Origin: Mactromeris polynyma
Lineage: Eukaryota > Mollusca > Bivalvia > Venerida > Mactridae
Direction: 5' to 3'
NCBI GenBank assembly: GCA_032209605.1
Contig: JASFXZ010000009.1
Coordinates: 21,439,553-21,503,552 of the forward strand
Length of the DNA: 64,000 bases
Each line of letters opens with the position of its first letter. Position 1 is the first letter of the stretch. Below the pieces are notes generated by a model that made no database searches, was not told the origin of the DNA, and saw only the letters and a list, made by a program, of their open reading frames with translations. Position numbers and translations under genes: made by a program. Shown here in pieces: positions 1 through 12,800 of the stretch.

Positions 1-520
1 TAACTTTCTTGCAAGAAGGAGAAATAATGTATCATGAAAACGAGAACGTTCATCACGGGATCAATTTGTCATAAAGGTATTCAAAAACGAAAACATCTAA
101 AGTCATAGCCTAGGTTAAGGAAGCAATATTTACTTTGTATTGTGAAATATCCCCTTATTCAGACGCGGAGTGATATTATAGTTTCAAACCAGAGTTTCTA
201 ATCTTAATCGAAATGTAACACAATTCAAATCTAGGCTATATTCAGAGCGTGTGTATATACGTATGAACGAGAGTTGTGATTTTGTTTTCGGTGTTTTGCT
301 TTCAGATGTTATCATTGTTGGCGTAGCTAGCATTTTCAGAATGGTCAGTTTTATATTCAGGGACTAGAACTGAGGATTTGAAGGTGACGTGTCATTATTC
401 ATTGCCGTTGTTCTTTGAGTAGCAGATGTTTTTCTTTCGTTCATGTTCGATCAGTTCAGAGTCACAGGTTGAAAACATTTGATTGTTTCGGTGTTCACTA
501 ATTTATCTTGCAACCCCAAC
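1..520. other. No recognised feature
   Basis: AT-rich sequence left of the first transposon. I see no open frame, RNA gene or repeat that I can support. Confidence 0.5.
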
Positions 521-522
521 TA

Positions 523-1993
523 CAGGGTGTCCAAAAAGAAAGTTTACAGTTTCATCCCCTTATAACTTTATTAAATATTGAGCCATATTAATGAAAAATA
601 CATCATTTTAAAGCATATATGCTTAAGTTTTAATGACGTGTAAAATTTACGCGCTAAAATATGTAACGTTGCGACGTCATGACGTCATGCTAAAACTTGT
701 TATTTTCAAGATGGCGCGTCTGACGTCGGATCAGCGTATTTTTATCGTGAAACGTTATTATGAAATTAAAAGTGTTACCGAGGTACAAAGGAAGTTTAAA
801 TACGCATATAAAAACATGAGTGTGAGTAGAGTGAACATCTACAAGATAGTTAGAAAGTTTGAAGAACTTGGGACAGTAAAAGATGCTCCAAAGTCGGGTC
901 GACCAAAGACCAGTAGAAGCGACGAAAATGTTAGCGCGCTCCAAGACATGTTGCAACAAAGTCCTGAAAAATCCATAAGGCGCACATCATCAGAGACAGG
1001 TATTTCAAAATCTTCTGTGCATAATATAATGAGAAAGGATTAAGAACTATTCCCATACAAAATACAAATCATGCAAAGCTTATCCATCACTGCTCAAGTG
1101 GAAAGATTAACATTTTGCCGCTGGGCTTCTGACGTTGTGGAGAATTACGCCGACGCTTTCCAAGATGTTTGGTTTAGTGATGAGTCGCATTTTCTATTGT
1201 CTGGACATGTATGCAAGCAAAACATGAGATTCTGGGCAAGTGAGCAGCCTCATTGTTTCGCTGAGAAACCATTACATAGTGAGAAGGTCACAGTGTGGTG
1301 TGCTATGTCGTCAAATGGAGTGATTGGTCCATATGTGTTTAGTGATACGGTAAACTCCGAGCGTTACTTGGCTCTGTTGAACAATAAATTCATTCCCGAA
1401 CTCAACAGACGATCTATAGATATGAATAATGTTTGGTTCATGCAAGATGGGGCAACGCCGCACACTGCAACAAAAGTGTTAGATGCGTTATATGAAAAGT
1501 TTGGTGATAGAGTTATTTCCAGAAAATACCCAGAGGTGAAGGACTGTGGTGTGACATGGCCGGCCTATAGCCCGGATCTCAATACTTGTGATTTTTTTTC
1601 TGTGGGGCTATCTGAAGTCCTTAGTGTACAAACCAAAGCCAACGGACACATCTATGCTCCTCAGAAACATCAGGAGAGAAGTAAGGAAGATAAGTGTAGA
1701 CATTTGCGCAAATGTGATCAACAGTTTCAAAGAGCGAGTACGAGTAGGGAAGCTTCAAAAGGGCAGACATCTTGAAAACGTCATAAATTATTAAATTGAC
1801 GTCGTGGACAAAATACGGTACTTTTAGTAAATTGAAATTTTTCTGAAAAATATATGAGTGTTGATCTTAAAACTTGCACAAGATAAAACTTACATCTATT
1901 GTCTATACATGTACAGGTTTTCTTTGTTATATAAGAAAGTAAAGATGTAATAAATAGACATTAAAACTGTAAACTTTCTTTTTGGACACCCTG
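523..1993 (+). mobile_element. Mariner-like (IS630-Tc1-mariner) DNA transposon, inactive
   Basis: The element is bounded by perfect 30-bp terminal inverted repeats at 523-552 and 1964-1993, the left one starting CAGGGTGTCC. It is flanked by TA on both sides (521-522 and 1994-1995), the target duplication expected of this superfamily. It encloses one transposase frame on the same strand, broken by a stop and a frameshift. Intact ends with a broken gene suggest a fairly young copy that could move only with help from another transposase. Confidence 0.93.
711..1794 (+). pseudogene. Mariner-like transposase, broken
   Basis: The transposase cuts at the element's inverted repeats and catalyses cut-and-paste insertion at TA. 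The likely start is the ATG at 711, giving MARLTSDQR, rather than upstream starts outside the family's usual N-terminus. An N-terminal helix-turn-helix region and a GRPKTSR-type hook are followed by the catalytic core: FSDESHF (first Asp), MQDGATPH (second Asp) and SPDLNTCDFF (third Asp). I count 47 residues between the second and third Asp, longer than the 34-41 of the well-known families. Two lesions are visible: an in-frame TAA at 1041-1043 and an extra T in the eight-T run at 1592-1599, after which the frame continues as LWGYLK to the stop near 1794. The element cannot make this protein in one piece. Confidence 0.9.
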
Positions 1994-1995
1994 TA

Positions 1996-2381
1996 TGTTA
2001 ATGTACTAAATATTGCAATAACAACAACAGTTCAATAAAATATATAGCAACATTTGGTTGAAATATTATTAGTAGTTATGTCACCCAAAAGCTTAAATCA
2101 TGACCATTCCACGAGATTCGAATATTTTTAGAGACATTTCCAATTGACTCGAAACATTTTACACCATATTTGATTGCCTGTCTGATATAAACGTACATAC
2201 ATCTCTAGCCTTTTACTTCTTATGAACTTCTTAACATATTTTTAAAACAATGACTTGTTCAACAGGTTCCCTACAAAGCATTTTGTTTTAATTCTGAATC
2301 AAGATGAAACTAAGAACAAACCCCTAAAGTATTATCGGATTATTATAATAGTGTATATATATGCCTCAAAGAGAGAGAATA
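1996..2381. other. Interval without gene
   Basis: AT-rich sequence between the mariner-like element and the SINE. I see only short chance open frames. Confidence 0.5.
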
Positions 2382-2661
2382 AGTTTGTTTGTTTGTTTCA
2401 TCGGGTTTTACGCCGTTTCTCAACGATATTTCAGTAATATACGGCGGCCGGTTCACCTAACCAGTTTTTCCTGGACTGAAATCTAACCAGTACTAACTTA
2501 CCCTTCCACAAGGAGCCGACAACTTCTCCACATGAGGAGGAAAATCGACATATTTGTCAAATTTTCATGGAAGGGTATAACCTGTCGCGACCGGGAATCG
2601 AACCCGGATCGCCGGGTTACAAGTCCAACGCACTAACCACTGGACCACGGCCGCGGCTCTC
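2382..2661 (-). mobile_element. tRNA-derived SINE
   Basis: Read on the minus strand, 2655 to 2582 is a tRNA-like head with an A-box-like GTGGTCCAGTGG and a B box GGGTTCGATTCCC. The T arm pairs perfectly, but the D arm, anticodon stem and acceptor contain mismatches, so it is not a working tRNA. A conserved body follows and ends in a tail of AAAC repeats (GTTTGTTT at 2384-2398 on the plus strand). A 9-bp direct repeat GAGAGAATA lies at 2373-2381 and 2662-2670 and is the target-site duplication of LINE-driven insertion. The body resembles SINEs I know from molluscs, but I cannot name the family. Confidence 0.85.
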
Positions 2662-2985
2662 GAGAGAATATGTAGCTATCAAAGTCAGAAAGTGTAATTT
2701 TGATATAAAAATGATATACAAAGGCAGAATACTCATCGCAGACTAAATATTTCTTTTGTATATCTTCCATTGACAGACATACATCAGATTTGCACATTAA
2801 GCACAATCTCTCTAGAGCAGCACTCTAGAAAACCACAACCTCTTTTCAACAGCATCATCAATTCCCCATAGTATTTACGTCTAATTTAACCTTTCGAAAT
2901 CAATAATGAACAAAACACAACCAATATTTACCTACAATTCATGGATTCTTTGAAAAAATCTTCCTCGAATTCAGCATTAATGTTC

Positions 2986-3724
2986 ACATTGTTTGACTAT
3001 TTCACGTCTCTGCCATACAGATGTTCAGTACTATAGAACATTGTTTGACTATTTCACGTCTCTGTCATACAGATGTTCAGTACTATAGAACATTATTTGA
3101 CTATTTCACGTCTCTGTCATACAGATGTTCAGTACTATAGAACATTATTTGACTATTTCACGTCTCTGTTATACAGATGCTCAGTACTATAGAACATTAT
3201 TTGACTATTTCACGTCTCTGTTATACAGATGCTCAGTACTATAGAACATTATTTGACTATTTCACGTCTCTGTTATACAGATGTTCAGTACTATAGAACA
3301 TTATTTGACTATTTCACGTCTCTGTTATACAGATGCTCAGTACTATAGAACATTATTTGACTATTTCACGTCTCTGTTATACAGATGTTCAGTACTATAG
3401 AACATTATTTGACTATTTCACGTCTCTGTTATACAGATGCTCAGTACTATAGAACATTATTTGACTATTTCACGTCTCTGTTATACAGATGCTCAGTACT
3501 ATAGAACATTATTTGACTATTTCACGTCTCTGTCATACAGATGTTCAGTACTATAGAACATTATTTGACTATTTCACGTCTCTGTCATACAGATGTTCAG
3601 TACTATAGAACATTATTTGATTATTTCACGTCTCTGTCATACAGATGCTCAGTACTATAGAACATTATTTGACTATTTCACGTCTCTGTCATACAGATGT
3701 TCAGTACTATAGAACATTATTTGA
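2986..3724. repeat. 52-bp minisatellite, about 14 copies
   Basis: Head-to-tail units of 52 bp, each containing GACTATTTCACGTCTCTG and TTCAGTACTATAGAAC. Copies differ at few positions, mainly C/T within GTCATACAG and in GATGTTC. The right end overlaps the last codons and stop of the neighbouring PARP exon, so the array grew from sequence at or just past that exon's 3' end. Confidence 0.97.
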
Positions 3725-3989
3725 AAGTAGTGTGATAAGACGGATATGCTTGTGCTTCATGAAAAATCACCAAAAAAGTTAGGATTTTGTACGTTATCAG
3801 TTGTTGAATCACATGTTCTGTTAGGTGCTTTAGGGTTTAAAGGTGGAACACGAATTCCATGTGAGCCAACAGCATTATCTCCTGTCAGTACATCTGCTAG
3901 GTAAATGTGCTTATCATCCGGCTGACAATAGTCATGCACCGACATAGATGCGTCCACAGCAAAATACACACCAGCACCATAAGAAGCTC
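3717..3989 (-). pseudogene. PARP-family (mono-ART) terminal exon fragment, frameshifted
   Basis: On the minus strand an acceptor-like TATAG at 3994-3990 precedes an exon reading SYGAGVYFAVDASMS, then KHIYLADVLTGDNAVG, VPPLNPKAPNR and DSTTDN. These are hallmarks of the C-terminal half of the PARP catalytic domain of the PARP14 type, which uses NAD to ADP-ribosylate targets. After NPNFF an extra base at the TTTTTTGG run (about 3770-3777) shifts the frame. The next frame continues VIFHEAQAYPSYH to a stop at 3717-3719, exactly the family's normal end. No upstream PARP exons with the HGT motif are visible before a MITE at 4513. I infer a relic of a duplicated or truncated PARP gene; a sequencing error at the homopolymer is the alternative for the shift. 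Confidence 0.85.
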
Positions 3990-4512
3990 CTATACAAAAA
4001 ATATTTTACACGTGCAGTACACATCATCATTAAAATACATTTGTAAAAATATATGTGTAAATAATATCATACATAATTTTAATAAATGATGCAGGAAATG
4101 AGCACTACGAGTATAGTAAGACCAACATAGGATGGCTATGGTGGCATATTTCTGCCATCAGTTAAATACTTAATTAACTAGATAATTATCTGGTTATCAC
4201 GTTAAAGAAACTAGATAACTATCTAATTATCTACGATCAGGTTTTATCCATTGTGATGTTTTGTCAAGAAACAAGTCAATACAGTATTCGGAAAGATTAA
4301 ATATATTTTTTATAAAATCTCGGTATAACATCCATATATAACAAGTAATGATTGTATCCGGGAATGCTTTGTACGTAATCAAGATTGGTATTTATTATCC
4401 ATTTCAAATTTATTAGTTCAGTATGTAACTAAAGTTCTGCTTAAGATGTGTGGCATCAAATTGTATTAATCGCTAAAAGAACAATGTGTCAGATAACAGA
4501 CATACACCCAAC
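3990..4512. other. Interval without gene
   Basis: This is the intron side of the PARP relic. It contains two near-copies of ACTAGATAAnTATCT (about 4177 and 4210) but no recognisable further exon. Confidence 0.45.
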
Positions 4513-4910
4513 CAGACTTGGGGCGATTACTTTGAAATTGTAATCGATTAAATTACAATTATTCCACTTTTCAAGTATATTCGATTACATTACAATTACT
4601 TTAACAAATGTTATTGATTACATTCATTATAACCTGATTACTTTCAAGTTAAGGTAAAAACAAACATCATCAAGCTAAACTTTATTTTGGTGTTTTTTTA
4701 AATTAATTAAAATAAATAAAAGTTAAAGGTAATGTAATCTAAATGCAATCATAAAGTAATCATGATTACAGCTTTTTTGCAAGTGTAATCGATTAAAATA
4801 CAATTACATGTAATCAGAAAATGTCTGATTACTGATTACTAATGATAACCTAAGAATTTGTAATCGATTACAGGTGCTTATGATTACTGAATGCGATTAC
4901 CCCATGTCTG
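4513..4910. mobile_element. hAT-like MITE
   Basis: The 398-bp element has imperfect terminal inverted repeats, CAGACTTGGGGCGATTAC at the left and the complement of CAGACATGGGGTAATCGC at the right. The flanking 8-mers are similar but not identical (CACCCAAC at 4505-4512 and CACCCACG at 4911-4918), as expected for an aged 8-bp hAT target duplication. The interior is AT-rich, full of ATTAC/GTAATC words, and noncoding. Confidence 0.75.
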
Positions 4911-4925
4911 CACCCACGTTTCCCA

Positions 4926-5672
4926 ATGTACATATACTCATCAAAACGATGTATTAAATATTGGACACGTTTATTACATATGCCCAACACTCGATACCCT
5001 AAATTATGTTATAATATGCTTGTTCATTATGATAGTATTGGTTTTACAAACTGGGCAACTTTGGTAAAGGAGCATTTGTATAGTAACGGATTTGGATACA
5101 TATGGGATAGGCAGAGCATTAATAATGTCAACTTATTTTTATTTACTTATGTCAATAGGTTGAAAGATCAATATTTACAAAATTGGAGAGCAAGATGTTT
5201 AGAAAATAAAAAGCTGTCTTTACATGTATACTATAAAACAGATTTTACTGTTGAACAATATGTGAGTGTTCTAGATGTAGCGAAGTTTCGCAAGTGTTAT
5301 GCGTCATTTAGATGTTCTGTTCATAGTCTCCTTATTGAAACCGGTAGGCATTATGGTCTAAATAGGGAAGAACGCATATGCCCATATTGCGAGACCTACA
5401 CTGAAGACGAATATCATTTTATGTTGATTTGTCCCTTGTATACTGATTTAAGAATTTTTTATATACCTAGTTACTACAGGGAATTCCCTTCACTAGAAAA
5501 ATATTACTCTTTAATGTCCAGTTCACTGAAAATGTTTTGCGTGATTTCAATCGTCCGCATTATTTATAATACGCGTTACAAGTATGAATTACGGACCGGA
5601 GAGCCAGCTTCCAGACGACTTGGGCGAAGAAGTCGTCGTCTGTTCATTCAATTCGCCAATTTTCGAAAGTAA
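4926..5672 (+). pseudogene. LINE ORF2 C-terminal fragment
   Basis: An open frame of about 248 residues matches the region after the reverse transcriptase in mollusc non-LTR retrotransposons. It reads KRCIKYWTRLL, YPKLCYNML and NWATLVKEHL, then SLLIETGRHYG, followed by a zinc-knuckle-like C-x2-C-x8-H-x4-C (CPYCETYTEDEYHFMLIC). No reverse transcriptase or endonuclease precedes it, because the sequence stops at the hAT-like MITE. This is a 5'-truncated LINE, the usual result of incomplete reverse transcription. The second LINE (15906-18100) ends with a related knuckle. Confidence 0.82.
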
Positions 5673-7551
5673 TAATATAAAATTATATATTTTTGTTTTC
5701 CCTAAGTAAGCCGTATATTTTCATTTCTCCAATGTATAATTAAGACATGAATTATGACATTGCATAACTAATGATAAAATACTTTACTTGAATTGGAATT
5801 ACACTACAATTGTTAATGTTAAAGATGCCTTACCCAATGTAGCAACAATACAGGAAATACGGCCGGTTCTAATATTTTACCTTCAGATGGACCAAATGCA
5901 TCTTTAATAAACATAAGGTGGCTGATCCAGGAGTTAAAATTTACGGGCCGTTTTTATATTTGTGTGATAAAACAGTATATATAGATAAAAAGTGAATGAT
6001 GAAGTCGTGCATAAGGTTTAAATCTTTATCTCTATTTGACATTTACAATTGATTTTAAATTTGGACTTTGTCCTATCTAGAAACAAATCTTTCTAGGTAT
6101 TGTCAAGAGATAGTCATGAAACCTATTAAGTGAAATGACAAACATCTCAGTCAACCCGGATTCTTGTAAAATATAAATTACAAATAAATGGTAAATACTT
6201 GAATGCTTTCATACATTCACTCTGATAAGCATGCGTGTATCCTGTATATAGCTCGCACCAACTTGTACCTGCTGATACAATCTATACAGTATGGCTTTGA
6301 AAGTGGTCTTGGTTGCAATCTGTATCTGGTGTAAATTGAAATTTAATTAATTCGGAAATCAGCTTAGTATTATAAATGTTTACGTGGTTATATCGTACAT
6401 GATTAATCAGAATAACAGGAAACAGAATTGATCTGACCTGGACGAGTTACAGAAATCCCCTCCATATTACTTAGTAATATCCTTTTATTAGCGATTATAG
6501 CAGTTATGTTACATGTTTCATATGTAAAATTATTATGAGTGTATTTTGCTTTTGAATTAGGTGCATGCGTTCATGTTTCAATGTGCTTTTTGATGTGCAC
6601 TTTGTATGTGTCTATTCATACTCGAGTTATTTATTCATTGTTATATACATTGCGTCAGCAGTGTTGCACAGTAACGACAGTTCGGATACTGCGTCTCATA
6701 CCCATCACATACCTTGCAACAGTTCTTTACATATGCTAACTCCCTTCGATGAAAAGCTTCGTTAATAGTTATGCCAAACAGACTAGTAAGACTTATACAG
6801 GGCATTATTCTAAGCAAAAATAAACTTAGGCTACTAACTTGTCCTACAGGTACGGATTTGAACGCGAAGCTTAGCTCAAACATTCTTTCACATATTCATT
6901 GATAACATCACGTAGAGTATTACATCGTGTCAATATCAGTGCCAAAACATTCGACGAAAATGTTGTGTTAACTTGTAAATCGCACACTTGGCTATGCTCT
7001 TTATCAGGTCCGCGCGTTAAAGAAAGGATCACGGCGGCTAGCACAAGAGTGTACGACATAAACCATATTAAGAATACCTAAACATTCATACTGGCTTGAA
7101 AGCTATTAAAAACACACCATTCTTTATTGCAATAAAACATTTACACTAATTGTCTTGTAAGAAATATAGTGTCCACGAGTTAATGGTGACTAGTGAAGCT
7201 AGTATGGTATAATAAAAAAGACACACACGTTGTTGTCGGAAAGAGTTGCATTCCCCTCCATAAATTCAGAAGCTCTCTAGAGAAAGGAATACAGGATAGT
7301 AAAACGCGTTAAAGGGTGAGACTTTTTTATTGCAAAAAGATTTCTATGTTGAGTCTTACCTGCTAGTGGTGTAGAATTTATTATCTATAATATTTGTTAT
7401 TGACAATGTTTGCTTTTTTCTTATAGTTTTTGTATTCGCAGTCAATGTTTGCATTTGTGACATGGAAATAAATACATAGCGTATGTCATGCCATTAATGC
7501 AGAACTCGTGTATGTGTTTATGCATTACAATAGTCTCCATACATTTTATAT
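5673..7551. other. Interval without confirmed gene
   Basis: AT-rich sequence between the LINE fragment and the 33-bp minisatellite. The only item of note is the small minus-strand frame at 6871-7059, listed separately. Confidence 0.5.
6871..7059 (-). CDS. Possible small secreted peptide, weak candidate
   Basis: A 62-codon frame begins MSYTLVLAAVILSLTRG, which has the shape of a signal peptide, and continues with three cysteines (HSQVCDLQ, LTRCNTL, VKECLS) before a stop. I recognise no family. I found no clear splice sites or poly(A) signal to support transcription, and an open frame of this length is expected by chance in 64 kb. It could be a small secreted gene or noise. Confidence 0.2.
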   Translation of the reverse strand: MSYTLVLAAVILSLTRGPDKEHSQVCDLQVNTTFSSNVLALILTRCNTLRDVINEYVKECLS

Positions 7552-8700
7552 ATTACGAGACATGTTTATCTATATGTATGTGATGTTACATGATGTGTTT
7601 GTTTATACGTATGTAATGTTACATGATGTGTTTGTTTATACGTATGTAATGTTACATGATATGTTTGTCGATATGTATGTGATGTTAATGATATGTTTGT
7701 CAATATGTATGTAATGTTACATGCTGTGTTTGTTTATACATATGTAATGTTACATGATATGTTTATCTATATGTATGTGATGTTACATGATGTGTTTGTC
7801 AATATGTATGTAATGTTACATGATGTGTTTGTTTATACATATGTAATGTTACATGATGTGTTTGTTTATACGTATGTAATGTTACATGATATGTTTGTTT
7901 ATACGTATGTAATGTTACATGATATGTTTGTTTATACGTATGTAATGTTACATGATGTGTTTGTTTATACGTATGTAATGTTACATGATGTGTTTGTTTA
8001 TACGTATGTAATGTTACATGATATGTTTGTTTATACGTATGTAATGTTACATGATATGTTTGTTTATACGTATGTAATGTTACATGATGTGTTTGTTTAT
8101 ACGTATGTAATGTTACATGATGTGTTTGTTTATACGTATGTAATGTTACATGATATGTTTGTTTATACGTATGTAATGTTACATGATATGTTTGTTTATA
8201 CGTATGTAATGTTACATGATATGTTTGTTTATACGTATGTAATGTTACATGATATGTTTGTTTATACGTATGTAATGTTACATGACATGTTTGTTTATAC
8301 GTATGTAATGTTACATGATGTGTTTGTTTATACGTATGTAATGTTACATGATGTGTTTGTTTATACGTATGTAATGTTACATGATGTGTTTGTTTATACG
8401 TATGTAATGTTACATGATATGTTTGTTTATACGTATGTAATGTTACATGATGTGTTTGTTTATATGTATGTAATGTTACATGATATGTTTGTCGATATGT
8501 ATGTAATGTTACATGATGTGTTTGTTTATACGTATGTAATGTTACATGATATGTTTGTTTATACGTATGTAATGTTACATGATATGTTTGTCGATATGTA
8601 TGTGATGTTAAATGATATGTTTGTCAATATGTATGTAGTGTTGCATGCTATGTTTATCAATTTGTATGTTATATTACAAGATACGTTTGTATACGAGTAA
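7552..8700 (+). repeat. 33-bp minisatellite, about 35 copies
   Basis: Tandem 33-bp units contain GTTTGTTTATACGTATGTAATG and TTACATGAT. Edge copies are more diverged (GTCGATATGTATG, GTCAATATGTATG) and the centre is nearly uniform. The unit is a multiple of three and lacks stops in one frame, so a 335-codon frame repeating MLHDxFVYTYV results. I regard that frame as a by-product: there is no signal peptide, intron structure or flanking coding sequence. Confidence 0.95.
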
Positions 8701-9810
8701 TTTAACATGATTTGTTTGTCTTTATATATATAAAGTTTTTTGTTGCATTATTAGATTGTGTACATGTGTGCAATGTTTTCGTATATAATTTGCGGTTTGT
8801 ATGTTATGTAATTGTGTTTAATATGCTCTCCGATATTGGAAAAAGTAATAAATATAACAAATCAACAGCTTCGAATAAAATTGATAGAACTATTTCGCAT
8901 GTTTTTTTTAAATGTGAAGCAAATAAACGTCAATTACTCCACATACTTATCAAAGCCAAAGTCGAGGTTAAAGTAATTGTAACTTTTTTATTCCGTCTCT
9001 TATTTTTGTATCAAATAAAGCGCATACTACTCGGATTAATTGGTTTTAACACCAGGTTATTCCATGTAATACAAAATTATTTTGACATCAAAAAGCATTT
9101 TAGCGAAGATTCCTCGCAGAATTTGAAAACAACATGAATGCATTCTGCAATGTATGGACGTTGACCAGGGGTAGAACTTTGTATACGAAGTAGAATAGGG
9201 TTCCCTCGCTGTGATAGTCTAATTTTACTGTAAAATAGTTTAAACATAATATTTTTTTGCATACCAAGATGTGAATGCATTATTACTTACAGGTAGGATA
9301 CACTGAAAATTCAGATTCTAAACGATCAACAAATCATGCAAAGAAATTAGAAACGCAACATAAATTAATGCATGAGTGTAGACAAAGCTCTTATACTACT
9401 AGTATATTTGTTTTTAAGTGTTCATGTAATTACTGATATATGAACTTCTTCGAGGAAGAGAAAGTCAATAAATATAGATTTTTATTCATAATTGCTTATT
9501 GTTCCGATAATACACGAGCATTGTAACATATTTACGCATCGAAGGCTACACTGTGTAAATTATCGAACACATACAGTCGAAATGAGATTAAAGAATCTCC
9601 CAAAACTGCTATGCTATCACTTGGCATGTCAATACCAAACTTTGAAGGTGTTTGCGAGACCACATTTATATCGTCATTGTACATTTCACAAATAGTTAAT
9701 GAATATGTATGAAAGTGTTTTGAATTAAAATAATTTCCAACAATTGTACATAACACTTCACACCGGAATTGAAATGGGGAAAATAAAGTTAAAATATGCA
9801 TCATTGTTAT
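8701..9810. other. Interval without gene
   Basis: AT-rich spacer between two minisatellites with only short chance open frames. I see no repeat or RNA gene. Confidence 0.5.
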
Positions 9811-12800
9811 GCTACGACTGCTGTAACCGCCGTTACTTCTACTACAGCTATTACTGTCGATACTGATGACACTGCTGTTACTGTCGTTATTGCTACTACA
9901 GCTATTACTGTCGATACTGATGACACTGCTGTTACTGTCGTTATTGCTACTACAGCTATTACTGTCGATACTGATGACACTGCTGTTACTGCCGTTACTG
10001 CTACTACAGCTATTACTGTTGATACTGATGACACTGTTGTTACTGTCGTTATTACTACTACAGCTATTACTGTCGATACTGATGACACTGCTGTTACTGG
10101 CGTTACTGCTACTACAGCTATTACAGTCGATACTGATGACACTGCTGTTACTGCCGTTACTACTACTACAGCTATTACTGTTGATACTGATGACACTGTT
10201 GTTACTGTCGTTACTGCTACTACAGCTATTACTGTTGATACTGATGACACTGTTGTTACTGTCGTTATTACTACTACAGCTATTAGTGTCGATACTGATG
10301 ACACTGCTGTTACTGCCGTTACTACTACTACAGCTATTACAGTCGATACTGATGACACTGCTGTTACTGCCGTTACTACTACTACAGCTATTACAGTTGA
10401 TACTGATGACACTGCTGTTACTGTCGTTATTACTACTACAGCTATTACAGTCGATACTGATGACACTGCTGTTACTGTCGTTATTACTACTACAGCTATT
10501 ACAGTCGATACTGATGACACTGCTGTTACTGCCGTTACTACTACTACAGCTATTACAGTTGATACTGATGACACTGCTGTTACTGTCGTTATTACTACTA
10601 CAGCTATTACAGTCGATACTGATGACACTGCTGTTACTGCCGTTACTACTACTACAGCTATTACAGTCGATACTGATGACACTGCTGTTACTGCCGTTAC
10701 TGCTACTACAGCTATTACTGTTGATACTGATGACACTGCTGTTACTGTCGTTATTACTACTACAGCTATTACTGTCGATACTGATGACACTGCTGTTACT
10801 GTTGATACTGCTACTACAGCTATAACCGCCGTTACTGCTACTGCTGCTATTACCGCCGTTACTGCTACTACTGTTATTACCGCCGTTACTGCTACTGCTG
10901 CTATTACCGCCGTTACTGCTACTACAGCTATTACCGCCGTTACTGCTACTGCTGCTATTACCGCCGTTACTGCTACTACAGCTATTACCGCCGTTACTGC
11001 TACTGCTGCTATTACCGCCGTTACTGCTACTACTGTTATTACCGCCGTTACTGCTACTACAGTTATTACCGCCGTTCCTGCTACTACAGCTATTACCGCC
11101 GTTACTGCTACTACAGCTATTACCGCCGTTCCTGCTACTACAGCTATTACCGTCGATACTGATGACACTGCTATTACTGCCGTTACTGCTACTACTGCTA
11201 TTACCGCCGTTACTGCTACTACAGCTATTACTGCCGTTACTGCTACTACAGCTATAACCGCCGTTCCTGCTACTACAGCTATTACCGCCGTTCCTGCTAC
11301 TACAGCTATTACTGCCGTTACTGCTACTACAGCTATTACCGCCGTTCCTGCTACTACAGCTATTACCGCCGTTACTGCTACTACAGTTATTACCGCCGTT
11401 CCTGCTACTACAGCTATTACCGCCGTTACTGCTACTACAGTTATTACCGCCGTTACTGCTACTACAGTTATTACCGCCGTTACTGCTACTACAGTTATTA
11501 CCGCCGTTACTGCTACTACAGTTATAACTGCCGTTACTGCTACTACAGCTATTACTGCCGTTACTGCTACTACAGTTATTACCGCCGTTACTGCTACTAC
11601 AGTTATTACCGCCGTTACTGCTACTACAGTTATTACCGCCGTTACTGCTACTACAGTTATTACTGCCGTTACTGCTACTACAGTTATTGTCGCCGTTACT
11701 GCTACTACAGTTATTACTGCCGTTACTGCTACTACAGCTATTACTGCCGTTACTGCTACTACAGCTATTACTGCCGTTACTGCTACTACTGTTATTGCTG
11801 CCGTTACTGCTACTACAGTTATTACTGCCGTTACTGCTACTACAGTTATTACTGCCGTTACTGCTACTACAGTTATTGCTGCCGTTACTGCTACTACAGC
11901 TATTACTGCCGTTACTGCTACTACAGTTATTACTGCCGTTACTGCTACTACAGTTATTGCTGCCGTTACTGCTACTACAGTTATTGCTGCCGTTACTGCT
12001 ACTACAGTTATTACTGCCGTTACTGCTACTACAGTTATTACTGCCGTTACTGCTACTACATCTATTGTCGCCGTTACTGCTACTACAGTTATTACTGCCG
12101 TTACTGCTACTACAGCTATTACTGCCGTTACTGCTACTACAGTTATTACTGCCGTTACTGCTACTACAGTTATTACTGCCGTTACTGCTACTACAGCTAT
12201 TACCGCCGTTACTGCTACTACAGCTATTATCGCCGTTACTGCTACTACAGCTATTACCGCCGTTACTGCTACTACAGCTATTACTGCCGTTACTGCTACT
12301 GCTGCTATTACTGCCGTTACTGCTACTACAGTTATTACCGCCGTTCCTGCTACTACAGCTATTACCGCCGTTACTGCTACTACAGTTATTACCGCCGTTA
12401 CTGCTACTACAGCTATTACCGCCGTTCCTGCTACTACAGCTATTACCGCCGTTACTGCTACTACAGCTATTACCGCCGTTACTGCTACTACAGTTATTAC
12501 TGCCGTTACTGCTACTACAGTTATTACTGCCGTTCCTGCTACTACAGCTATTACCGCCGTTACTGCTACTACAGCTATTACTGCCGTTACTGCTACTACA
12601 GCTATTACCGCCGTTCCTGCTACTACAGCTATTACCGCCGTTACTGCTACTACAGTTATTACCGCCGTTACTGCTACTACAGTTATTACCGCCGTTACTG
12701 CTACTACAGCTATTGTCGCCGTTACTGCTACTACAGTTATTACCGCCGTTACTGCTACTACAGTTATTACCGCCGTTCCTGCTACTACAGCTATTGTCGC

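Noticed and set aside
2582..2655. Functional tRNA-Thr (anticodon TGT) on the minus strand
   Set aside because: D, anticodon and acceptor stems have mismatches, and a SINE body, tail and 9-bp target duplications surround it.
7693..8700. 335-codon frame (MLHDxFVYTYV repeats) as a gene
   Set aside because: By-product of a 33-bp minisatellite, with no flanking coding sequence or regulatory signals.
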